From a virus, in IMG/VR virus record IMGVR_UViG_3300023174_000042, positions 1 to 64,000 of that record: a DNA stretch of 64,000 bases; one strand, 5' to 3'. Position numbers and translations under genes: made by a program. Positions 57,274 to 64,000 of this stretch are shown here, in pieces. A model generated the notes under the pieces. The model was not told the origin of the DNA. It saw only the letters and a list, made by a program, of their open reading frames with translations, and searched no databases. How positions within the stretch are numbered: the first letter of the stretch is position 1; each line of letters starts with the position of its first letter.

Positions 57274-58169
57274 AATCTATTATTTAAATTTGATCCCCTT
57301 AAAAAGTAACCCTGATTTTGGTTACCATTCAAAAGTTCTCGGTTTATTTTTTCTAATTCTTTTATTTGTTCGTTCTTTTGTTGTAGTTCATTTCTTAGAT
57401 TTTGTAAAGTCTCTTGTAACATTTTTAACTTATTATTTGTTACAGGATCGTCTAACTTTTGTCTAAGTTCATCTAACTCATTATTCTTTTTTAACATTTC
57501 ATTTTGGAAAAAAATTTCCATTTCTTCTGTTTTAGTGAAAGATTCTTGTCTGATATTGTCAATTTCTGCGGTCTTAATCGAAATTTCTCCGTTTAAGTGT
57601 TCTATTTTTGACAACAATTCATTCAACTGTTCGGAATTTCTTAACAGTTCAATTTCCAACTTGGAGTTTTTTTCGCCAAGTTCGTTTATTTGACTGTCAT
57701 CGGTGGTATAGATTATTTTCTCAACCAATCTATCAACCGGAACTTCTTTAATAACTTCCTTAACAACTACCCTGTCAACAGGTATTTCTTTTGTAACCTC
57801 AACAATCTTTTCTATCTCCTTTACAACATTAAAAGGAACCTCAACTATCTTTTCTACCTCTTTTATTATTTCTACAGGAACCTCAATGATCTTTTCAACT
57901 TCTTTAATTACCTCAACCTCTTTGATGACTTCAACAGGAACTTCCACACGTTTTTCACGGATTACCTCTTTTATTAAGTCTTTTTCACCTTCATTATCCG
58001 TTTTTCCCAAAAACCCATATTTTTTAATATCGAATCCTTGTTTGAAACATAGATATATGAAATTATCGATATCCTTAATTTCTTGTGATTCACAAAATGC
58101 AGACACTGCCTGCATCATTTCTTTACTAAATATTTTGGAGTTTTTCGAATCCATTTTCAATATCTTCAA
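57270..58169 (-). CDS. Coiled-coil protein with VPVEVIKEVEKIVE repeats
   Basis: 299 aa. N-terminal 60 residues unique; residues about 73-150 repeat VEVPVEVIKEVE, KIVEVPFNVVKEIE and VPVDRVVVKEVIKEVPV; then a long Gln/Glu/Leu coiled coil to about 280. The repeat code equals that of the 443-aa membrane protein 10 kb away. Its start overlaps the end of the SbcD-like gene by 44 bases. Likely elongated; role unknown. Confidence 0.7.
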   Translation of the reverse strand: MKILKMDSKNSKIFSKEMMQAVSAFCESQEIKDIDNFIYLCFKQGFDIKKYGFLGKTDNEGEKDLIKEVIREKRVEVPVEVIKEVEVIKEVEKIIEVPVEIIKEVEKIVEVPFNVVKEIEKIVEVTKEIPVDRVVVKEVIKEVPVDRLVEKIIYTTDDSQINELGEKNSKLEIELLRNSEQLNELLSKIEHLNGEISIKTAEIDNIRQESFTKTEEMEIFFQNEMLKKNNELDELRQKLDDPVTNNKLKMLQETLQNLRNELQQKNEQIKELEKINRELLNGNQNQGYFLRGSNLNNRL

Positions 58170-58905
58170 ATGATTTTATGGAGAACTTCAAAAATGGTTT
58201 TGGGTTTGGTAAATCAACGTAAGAATATTCTTTTGTTTCAACATCATAAATACCATAACCATGTTTTCCAATACTCTCTCCAATGTTTTGTTGAATTGGT
58301 GATCCGATCATATAACCTTTACCAGTCTTGAATTTGAATTCTTGTCTTTTGTGAATATCTCCACATAATACGGTTTCAAGTCCATCAAACTTTTCAACAT
58401 CGTATGCCTCTTCACCAAAGTCAAATCCAAGATCTGTTTTCATTCCTTGAATTGGTCCGTGAAACAATCCAATTCTTTTACCTTTTGATTCTGTAATGTC
58501 AGGTGGAATATTTCCTTGATATTGTGAAAACACACACCAACTGATGTTTTCATCTTCATAAACACCTCTGTCTTTGTAATAATAAATGTTTTTACTATTC
58601 AAAGAACTAATGATTGGTGATAAAGCATCCATTCTTTCGGTGTTATTTACCAAGAAGTCGTGGTTTCCAGGTATAATAATTGTCTTTGCAACAAACGAAC
58701 ATTCGGTCAATAACCATCTAACCATTTCAATAAGTTCAGGTGTCATTTGGTTTTTAGAATGAACTAAATCTCCCGTAAAAACAATACGATCAGGTTCTAA
58801 CTCTATCCATTGTTCAATTGCCGTTTTCAAAATAGATTTATACAAATCGTGGTCTTTAAAAAGACGGATGTGTAGGTCAGAAAAATGTATTAGTTTTTTA
58901 ATCAT
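58126..58905 (-). CDS. SbcD/Mre11-like nuclease (T4 gp47-like)
   Basis: 259 aa. Calcineurin-type motifs in order: SDLH (9-12), FTGDLVH (44-50), PGNHDFL (near 82), LFHGP (near 150) and CGDIHKR (near 180). Partner of the SbcC-like ATPase, in the same operon though separated by three genes. Active residues appear complete. Confidence 0.9.
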   Translation of the reverse strand: MIKKLIHFSDLHIRLFKDHDLYKSILKTAIEQWIELEPDRIVFTGDLVHSKNQMTPELIEMVRWLLTECSFVAKTIIIPGNHDFLVNNTERMDALSPIISSLNSKNIYYYKDRGVYEDENISWCVFSQYQGNIPPDITESKGKRIGLFHGPIQGMKTDLGFDFGEEAYDVEKFDGLETVLCGDIHKRQEFKFKTGKGYMIGSPIQQNIGESIGKHGYGIYDVETKEYSYVDLPNPKPFLKFSIKSFEDIENGFEKLQNI

Positions 58906-59146
58906 TTAATTGTTTTTTATCACCACAATATACCTCAAATGGTGGTTTATATGGGTCGTCTTGAATTGGAAAAGGATTCACCGGTATTGGTATTCTTTCA
59001 AATGGTGTAATTTTAACCGATTGGTTTGTTTCTTCTTTGACTTGTCCCATTTTTTCCACAATTGGTGTAATATCAATATTTTTATCTTCTAATTTTCCAT
59101 GAAGATAACCTTCTAGCCAAATATAAAATTCTTTATAACTTAACAT
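58898..59146 (-). CDS. Small phage protein
   Basis: 82 aa: KEFYIWLEGYLHGKLEDKN at the start, then a Pro-rich segment (IPIPVNPFPIQDDPYKPP). Small FYIWLEGxL proteins recur in phages of this type; function unknown. Overlaps neighbours on both sides. Confidence 0.65.
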   Translation of the reverse strand: MLSYKEFYIWLEGYLHGKLEDKNIDITPIVEKMGQVKEETNQSVKITPFERIPIPVNPFPIQDDPYKPPFEVYCGDKKQLND

Positions 59147-59286
59147 AATTCTCTACAATAAAGGTTTATTAAAATAGTTCTTGCTAACTTAAATTCTTTT
59201 GCCCTATTAAGTTTTAAACCATAAATGTCAGCAATGATTTGAAGGTGTGGATACGCTTCAGTTATATTCATTTTTCTTGTTTCCAT
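59140..59286 (-). CDS. Small helical protein, 48 aa
   Basis: From ATG at 59286: METRKMNITEAYPHLQIIAD, then IYGLKLNRAKEFKLARTILI and a Cys-ending tail. The ATG abuts the stop of the zinc-ribbon gene and the end overlaps the next gene's ATG by 7 bases. Consistent operon packing supports it. Confidence 0.55.
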   Translation of the reverse strand: METRKMNITEAYPHLQIIADIYGLKLNRAKEFKLARTILINLYCRELC

Positions 59287-59504
59287 TAGTCAATAAACAA
59301 TTCGAAGTCTGAATTCACATGACCACAATCATTACACATGTAAGTTGGAAATGGAACAATTGTGTCTTCATGACTTCCTGTTAGTAATTTTGGAACTTTC
59401 TTCAACATTGTTATTTCTTTGAAGAATTTTGACTCGCACTTTTCACATTTAATTGTTTCTTGTTGCCGTAAGTCGATTTTTGGTCTGATAATATCGTCGC
59501 TCAT
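59286..59504 (-). CDS. Zinc-ribbon phage protein
   Basis: 72 aa. CEKCESKFFKEITMLKKVPK...then PTYMCNDCGHVNSDF: two CxxC pairs form a zinc ribbon. The FF-x-x-(I/V)xMLKK...TGxxEDTIVP...CxxCGHVN family is conserved in large phages, as I recall. Likely nucleic-acid binding. Confidence 0.75.
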   Translation of the reverse strand: MSDDIIRPKIDLRQQETIKCEKCESKFFKEITMLKKVPKLLTGSHEDTIVPFPTYMCNDCGHVNSDFELFID

Positions 59505-59507
59505 AAC

Positions 59508-59756
59508 TTAATAATTTACAATTTCTTCTTCCTCGTTTGAGTATTTTTGTTTTATCATTTCAGTATTAAACTGAAATTCATCTGCTAGCGTAGATTCGCT
59601 CCCACCTTTAATGTTTTCTTCATACATAATGCTGTTAAAGTGTTCAAGAATTTCTTCTTCTGTTTTTCCTTCTAATTCGGGATAGTCCTCCATATTAACC
59701 TCGATAGGCCCGTAGGATTCAAAAACCGAATACGTTTTTGTCATGTAAATTTTCAT
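59508..59756 (-). CDS. Small acidic protein
   Basis: 82 aa: MKIYMTKTYSVFESYGPIEV, then PELEGKTEEEILEHFNSIMY and an acidic tail. Resembles small phage proteins with a TxxE(I/E)IxE helix. No activity known. Confidence 0.6.
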   Translation of the reverse strand: MKIYMTKTYSVFESYGPIEVNMEDYPELEGKTEEEILEHFNSIMYEENIKGGSESTLADEFQFNTEMIKQKYSNEEEEIVNY

Positions 59757-59842
59757 TTTATTATATAATTTATGTTTATTTTAATTGTTTCATTATCCAA
59801 AGATGTATTGGTATAATAAATTGGTGTAATTGTTGTTTTCAT
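59753..59842 (-). CDS. Microprotein, 29 aa (tentative)
   Basis: ATG at 59842 opens 29 codons (MKTTITPIYYTNTSLDNETI...) ending in a TGA that overlaps the next ATG by 4 bases (ATGA). Only the overlap supports it. It may instead be leader sequence. Confidence 0.3.
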   Translation of the reverse strand: MKTTITPIYYTNTSLDNETIKININYIIK

Positions 59843-59855
59843 ACCTAATTATAGT

Positions 59856-60719
59856 TTATTTTTTAATTTTAGTCAAATAATGTTTCATATCCATTTCTAA
59901 AATTGTGTTGATTGTTTTTTTAGATACTCGGTATTCGTGATATTCCCTCTCATCAGTGATCAATACCACAATACAACCTAATAATTGTATGTTTTCATAT
60001 TTGGTTCCCTCCAACATCTTCAAAAGTAACTTACCATAAAAAGGTAATTGAGTGTTGTAATGTCCCAAAGCATTATCAGGTAAATCTTCGAATGGTTTTT
60101 TCATTTGTTTTGTATAACGTGTTACCACAAAGTTTTTTGGTCGGTTTGATTTCCAATCAGATATTAAAATACCAACATTACCATTTGTTCCAACAACTAA
60201 CCAAACCTTATCTGGTTGACCTGTATATTCTAAGTCAGGATGTCCCAAAACCATTTCTGTATCAATCAATTCACATCCCCTCTCTTTTAAAAGTTTAATA
60301 TAATTTTTTCCTGCAATAATCATAGAATCACTTTTAATTATTTGTTCTGCGTCGCAATCAAATATTGGTTGCCGAACTTCTTTTTCAATACCAAATTCTT
60401 TTAATGTGTGTTCTTCTAACAAGTAGTGACAACGGGATCCAAGATTTGTTGATTTTCTTCCTAATTCTGCCCATTCATTTATCAACCTTTCGGCTTCATC
60501 AGGATCACCACCGGCTTTATTAAAGGCAGCCTGTTCGGTTGGAAACTCATTATAAAAAAGTTTCATTACTTTTGAAACTGATGGAAAATCACTTCTCAAA
60601 TTTCCATCCTTATCCAACATTGTGTATTTGTGACTTTCCTCTTCAAACGTTAGTTGTAATTCTTTCTGTTTTTTTGAAATTATTTCTCTAATTTCTTTTG
60701 CTATTTTTTTTAAATCCAT
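59856..60719 (-). CDS. RecB-like PD-(D/E)xK exonuclease
   Basis: 287 aa. Motif pattern of the RecB/Cas4-like nuclease superfamily: NLGSRCHYLLEEH helix near 95, GHPDLEYTGQPDKVWLV near 160-176 and ILISDWKSN with D-W-K near 190, then a QMKKPF...HYNTQLPFYG helix (QxxxY-type). Likely a 5'-3' or end-processing exonuclease in replication or recombination. Start ATG overlaps the primase stop (TAATG). Confidence 0.85.
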   Translation of the reverse strand: MDLKKIAKEIREIISKKQKELQLTFEEESHKYTMLDKDGNLRSDFPSVSKVMKLFYNEFPTEQAAFNKAGGDPDEAERLINEWAELGRKSTNLGSRCHYLLEEHTLKEFGIEKEVRQPIFDCDAEQIIKSDSMIIAGKNYIKLLKERGCELIDTEMVLGHPDLEYTGQPDKVWLVVGTNGNVGILISDWKSNRPKNFVVTRYTKQMKKPFEDLPDNALGHYNTQLPFYGKLLLKMLEGTKYENIQLLGCIVVLITDEREYHEYRVSKKTINTILEMDMKHYLTKIKK

Positions 60720-61618
60720 TACTTTATTTCAACATAATATTCATCTTTTATCTCACCTCGAAGATCAGCAATATCTGAATCATCAGGTAATTTGATTAAT
60801 TTAATTCTACCCCATAAATCACCGCCACTTAATTCGTGATATAGTTTGATTGCGTTTTGCCACGCATCAGCGTCAAGACAAATAATAATATCACCTTTAG
60901 CTTTTGTATATAAAGTTTCAAACAATAGTTCAGACATATGTTTGCCAAGCATTGGTATTGAGTTTTCTAAAAATAACCCGTCAAATGCACCCTCAACCAA
61001 AAAAACATCTTTTTCCCAATTAATAAGATTTTCCCAAAATATAATTTTATCTTTTTCACACTCAGGATTCTTGTATTTGGCCCTACTTTTAGGATTCCAA
61101 CTTCTTGCGATATAATAGTTAAGTTCACCTTTGGTGTTATAAGATGGAATTACAATACGACCTGAATGGTCACCTTTATCACAAAATCCAATACCATACC
61201 TTTCGATCATATCATCTGTAACACCACGATTTTTTAAATAATTCATGGCTTGTTTTCTAACGGGATATACCGGACTTGAGTCTTTGAATAATGTAAATCC
61301 GTTTGGAAGTTTAAGTGTTTTTTTTGGTCTTTCTCTTTTAACAACTGTTTCTGGTTTAAAAACATTGTAAAGTTTTTTTTGTTTTTTGTTTCCAAACTTA
61401 TCAATTAATTTTCCCAAAGGTCCATGTGTTCCTTCACTATCTCCACAGGACCAACACTTGAAAACGTTGTCTATGTAATTAACTTCTAAATTATGTTTGT
61501 TTCTATCATCATCACAAACAGGGCAATTGAAGGATATTTGACCTCGATTAGGATAGTGAAGTCCGTAATCTCCAAGAATTTCTTCTAATAACTCAACTAA
61601 TCCTTCGTTTTCATCCAT
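60719..61618 (-). CDS. DnaG-like primase
   Basis: 299 aa. N-terminal zinc ribbon with C32, C35, C55 and C58 (FNCPVCDDDRNKHN... KCWSCGD), then a TOPRIM domain: VFLVEGAFDGLFLE near 206 and DIIICLDADAW near 245. An incomplete C-terminus relative to bacterial DnaG is typical of phage primases. A helicase partner is not in this window. Starts 1 base from the upstream gene. Confidence 0.9.
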   Translation of the reverse strand: MDENEGLVELLEEILGDYGLHYPNRGQISFNCPVCDDDRNKHNLEVNYIDNVFKCWSCGDSEGTHGPLGKLIDKFGNKKQKKLYNVFKPETVVKRERPKKTLKLPNGFTLFKDSSPVYPVRKQAMNYLKNRGVTDDMIERYGIGFCDKGDHSGRIVIPSYNTKGELNYYIARSWNPKSRAKYKNPECEKDKIIFWENLINWEKDVFLVEGAFDGLFLENSIPMLGKHMSELLFETLYTKAKGDIIICLDADAWQNAIKLYHELSGGDLWGRIKLIKLPDDSDIADLRGEIKDEYYVEIK

Positions 61619-61866
61619 TATGGTTTAACAATATGTTTTTCAAATATATTAATCAAGCCCTGAACATCACCAAATTCGGTAAATCTAATATATGGATCTG
61701 TGTTAAATACATCAACATACCACTCTTGATCTTCTTTTACCTCATCGTTAGCGCAACTGATAAATTCAAATCCGTCAACAATTTTATATACGTAATAATA
61801 AAATGGATCTTCGTCTAAATGTTCTTCTTTTTGAAAACCTAGTAGTTGTATTTCTTTTTCTGTCAT
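61618..61866 (-). CDS. Hypothetical protein
   Basis: 82 aa, acidic: GFQKEEHLDEDPFYYYVYKI, EDQEWYVDVFNTDPYIRF. A small phage family with similar spacing exists to my recollection. It heads the replication operon; the host-type -7 box lies 4 bases before its ATG. Confidence 0.65.
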   Translation of the reverse strand: MTEKEIQLLGFQKEEHLDEDPFYYYVYKIVDGFEFISCANDEVKEDQEWYVDVFNTDPYIRFTEFGDVQGLINIFEKHIVKP

Positions 61867-61870
61867 ATAA

Positions 61871-61901
61871 CAAATATAAAAAACATCTTTTATTTAATCA
61901 A
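61871..61901 (-). promoter_or_regulatory. Host-type promoter of the replication operon, leaderless
   Basis: Minus strand: -7 box TATATTTG at 61871-61878 and -33 TTG at 61899-61901 (20-base spacer). ATG at 61866 follows after 4 bases. Candidate promoter for primase, nuclease, SbcD and SbcC. Confidence 0.75.
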
Positions 61902-61926
61902 CTACACAAACTTTTTTCTTTTTTTA

Positions 61927-61934
61927 TATTTATA
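61927..61934 (+). promoter_or_regulatory. Late-type promoter box, divergent
   Basis: Plus-strand TATATTTATAC with core 61927-61934, 6 bases before ATG 61941. Together with the host-type promoter on the other strand this 75-base gap separates an early/middle operon from late fibre genes. Confidence 0.65.
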
Positions 61935-61940
61935 CTTGAT

Positions 61941-62159
61941 ATGCCAACGCAAATTACAATTTCATCACTTTCTGGTCTTCCTCCGTTTGATGTTTACACT
62001 TGTGACACAGGTTTTACAAGTTGTATTTACATAAACACAATCGGTTTGGGTCAAATACCATATGTTTTTAACCTTCCATTTATTATGGAAGACATGCATT
62101 CATATGTTGTAAAAGTTGTTGATAGTAATAACTGTATGGTAACACAAGAATTTACATAA
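61941..62159 (+). CDS. Small fibre-associated protein
   Basis: 72 aa from ATG at 61941 (MPTQITISSLSGLPPFDVYT). A single beta-sandwich-like module: FDVYTCDTGFTSCIYINTIG...YVVKVVDSNNCMVTQEF. Similar short modules (ISSLSGxxPxDVYxCDxxxxxC) occur next to fibre genes in large phages, as I recall. Likely virion-associated. 1 base from the fibre gene. Confidence 0.65.
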   Translation: MPTQITISSLSGLPPFDVYTCDTGFTSCIYINTIGLGQIPYVFNLPFIMEDMHSYVVKVVDSNNCMVTQEFT

Positions 62160-62160
62160 T

Positions 62161-63963
62161 ATGGCTTGTAGTGGTTTAGGTTTATTTGCGGTGGACACTA
62201 GTCCAAATTATTCTTTGTGTTTTTCAGCACGAACAAGTCCCGTTTATGGGACTACATTAGGTTTAGGTAATTATCTTTATATCGATTCTGGATGCACTTT
62301 CGCATATTCAACATCTTATTTAAGTGATGGTTCTAATATATATGTGACAAATGGACTTGGAAAAATTACTGAAATTACTGCCTGTGCTTGTAATTTCTTG
62401 GGAACTTTCGCATCAGCATCAGACCCAAATTTATCTTGTATTTCTCCTTTGCTTTTTGATCTTTGGGGTCCAGGATTACTTGTTGGAAATGTGGTATACA
62501 TTGACTCAGGTTGCACCACCCCTTCCACTAATACTTTTTATTCAGATGGAGTTACAATCTATGAAGTTGATTCATCAGGAACGATATTGTCAATTTCTAC
62601 TTGTTCTTGTCCTGGTATTTTTTGTGTTCAAAATGATTCAAATTACGATGATACATATGTATATGCCGGAATGTATGGATCTTATACTTATTATACAGGT
62701 CAGACAAACGGATATTCTATCTTTTATTCTACTGGTGAAACAAGATGGTGCTTGGCTCAAAATCTTGGGGATCCTTGTAATCAATTTGGTCCATATGGGA
62801 GTGTTTCAACTTGTCCCGATTTAGATGATAGTGTTGTTTATTATGGTTCTTGTATAACAACCACAACGACCACAAATCCGTGTGTGGATTTTAATTTTGA
62901 AGCGATTTTTGATTGTTATATTCCACCAACACCAAGTTTTAGTCCGACACCAACACATACACCAACGCCGACACCAACGCCAACAACTTCAAACATTTGT
63001 GGAGGAGTCTCTATGGTAGTTACATCAACCAAAGTTACTCCAACACCAACACCATCTTATTCTCCCACACCTACCCCAACACCTCAAGTTGAGCGTCCTT
63101 GTAATTTTTCGGGTGAAGTTGTGTTTAATACATTTTCCGAAATTATACAATGTGCTAATAGTAAAAAATTCCGTGATTGCTTTACAGGTATTGAATACTT
63201 TACTTCAGATCTCGTATTGGTTTCGGGATCAACGTCACCTAAAGAAAACTACGTTTATAACGCAACTATCAATGGATTAAATTATTGTGTAATTTATGAT
63301 GGTCTATTTGAAAATATCAGTGGTGTTGATAACATTACTTTAACAAATGAAGTAGGTTCTGCTATGGAAGGGTCTTGTTTAGAGTGTGTGCCATCTCCTA
63401 AAGAACCTGTAGCACAATGTTTGGTTATTCATGGAGAATGTGGCACAAGTAATGTAAGTCCAAACGTATTTATAAACGGCAAATTATCTTATATTTGGAG
63501 TTTTAGTTCATATCCTGCGGTATATAGAATATATTGGGATAATTTAAACGTAAGGTGGGTTGCTGAAAATTACGGAACAAACGTTTCTGGATCATATTTG
63601 TATAAGGACACTCAACTTCCGATTGGTTCAAGTATGGAGTGGGTTGATAATCCAAACCATGGTCCTGATGAAACTTGTTTGACTCAAAGCGTTGGATTTT
63701 ATACAACAGTGTTAGATGTTCCTTGTCCTACACCATCAGCAACACCAACACCAACGCCCACACCAAGTCCATGTGTTTCTAGTCAATATAGAATAACAAA
63801 TATTAGTCCTTCAAAAATTACGGCCAAATATTTTGACTGTGTAAAAGGTATGTTGTCAGTTTCAATAAGTCCAAATTCTTCTTTGATATTATGTTCAACA
63901 ACTACACCATCGACAGCAAACCCACAGAACTTACAAATCACAAACTTAGGAACTAGTTGTTAA
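62161..63963 (+). CDS. Fibre-like protein with Thr-Pro repeats
   Basis: 600 aa. Repeated modules: YIDSGCTFAYSTSYLSDGSN and YIDSGCTTPSTNTFYSDGVT, each followed by I-x-x-V/T and a Cys-containing segment; three Thr/Pro-rich linkers (SPTPTHTPTPTPTPTTS; TPTPSYSPTPTPTPQ; TPSATPTPTPTPSP) separate domains. Many Cys. No signal peptide. Domain repeats with TP linkers suit a tail-fibre or surface decoration protein. Ends just before a hairpin at the window end. Confidence 0.7.
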   Translation: MACSGLGLFAVDTSPNYSLCFSARTSPVYGTTLGLGNYLYIDSGCTFAYSTSYLSDGSNIYVTNGLGKITEITACACNFLGTFASASDPNLSCISPLLFDLWGPGLLVGNVVYIDSGCTTPSTNTFYSDGVTIYEVDSSGTILSISTCSCPGIFCVQNDSNYDDTYVYAGMYGSYTYYTGQTNGYSIFYSTGETRWCLAQNLGDPCNQFGPYGSVSTCPDLDDSVVYYGSCITTTTTTNPCVDFNFEAIFDCYIPPTPSFSPTPTHTPTPTPTPTTSNICGGVSMVVTSTKVTPTPTPSYSPTPTPTPQVERPCNFSGEVVFNTFSEIIQCANSKKFRDCFTGIEYFTSDLVLVSGSTSPKENYVYNATINGLNYCVIYDGLFENISGVDNITLTNEVGSAMEGSCLECVPSPKEPVAQCLVIHGECGTSNVSPNVFINGKLSYIWSFSSYPAVYRIYWDNLNVRWVAENYGTNVSGSYLYKDTQLPIGSSMEWVDNPNHGPDETCLTQSVGFYTTVLDVPCPTPSATPTPTPTPSPCVSSQYRITNISPSKITAKYFDCVKGMLSVSISPNSSLILCSTTTPSTANPQNLQITNLGTSC

Positions 63964-63967
63964 AAAA

Positions 63968-63993
63968 AAATATCGGTTAAAAAACCGATATTT
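63968..63993. terminator. Hairpin after the fibre gene
   Basis: AAATATCGGTT pairs with AACCGATATTT around four A bases. The stem is perfect (11 bp); the following T run is weak, so terminator function is moderate. Confidence 0.6.
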
Positions 63994-64000
63994 CAAATTA

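Noticed and set aside
8229-61934. T4-type late promoter TATAAATA
   Set aside because: On the coding strand the conserved order is TATTTATA, the reverse complement, so the T4 label was not used.

Overview
The window looks like part of a large tailed-phage genome (jumbo-phage style) that infects a Bacteroidota host, most likely a Flavobacteriia relative. It is strongly AT-rich. Genes are short, closely packed and frequently overlap by 4 bases (ATGA) or 1 base (TAATG). It carries classical phage functions: T4 gp46/gp47-like SbcC/SbcD, primase, RecB-like nuclease, RNA ligase, sigma factor, amidase and spanin-like proteins, and tail-fibre-like proteins. The Bacteroidota link rests on four things: host-type promoters (TTG at -33 and TAnnTTTG at -7), a sigma factor resembling Bacteroidota RpoD, a secreted protein with a type IX secretion C-terminal sorting domain, and lipoproteins with short Bacteroidota-style signal peptides.

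Layout. 1-7.4 kb: small accessory genes on the minus strand, including a gene with a CRISPR-like 66-bp repeat, a PcfJ-like protein and a Smr-like domain. 7.4-7.7 kb: a compact non-coding RNA locus. 7.7-13.7 kb: accessory genes including a BCS1-like AAA ATPase and an RNA ligase. 13.7-21.7 kb: a 1345-aa type IX secretion substrate, an RlpA-like protein, a tagged HExxH protein, a tagged peptidoglycan-binding protein and lipoproteins. 21.7-25.9 kb: Nudix, DUF192, a DNA methyltransferase, DUF3310 and an unexpected glutamine synthetase. 25.9-30.2 kb: divergent late-type genes. 30.2-42 kb: glutaredoxin, DUF932, large tagged proteins, a run of five small tagged genes, an LRR protein, Dam, DnaJ and a histone H1-like protein. 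42-48.6 kb: virion-like proteins and a lysis cassette. 48.7-50.3 kb: a second non-coding RNA and the sigma factor. 50.5-54 kb: a type III restriction-modification-like pair. 54-61.9 kb: the replication and recombination operon. 61.9-64 kb: fibre-like genes on the plus strand.

Two regulatory signals divide the genes. Replication and accessory operons follow host-type promoters, several only 4 bases from the start codon, which would give leaderless mRNAs. Virion-like genes follow a different box, coding-strand ATATTTAT(A/T), often 3-15 bases from ATG. The second class coincides with genes whose products begin with a short shared peptide ending in (I/L)-x-E. I propose that this peptide is a capsid-targeting and prohead-protease tag carried by many otherwise unrelated proteins. 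They include a putative metalloprotease, a peptidoglycan-binding protein and a nuclease-like protein, so the phage would package a set of effectors in its head. This is the most interesting system in the window. It is an inference from sequence pattern and needs virion proteomics to confirm.
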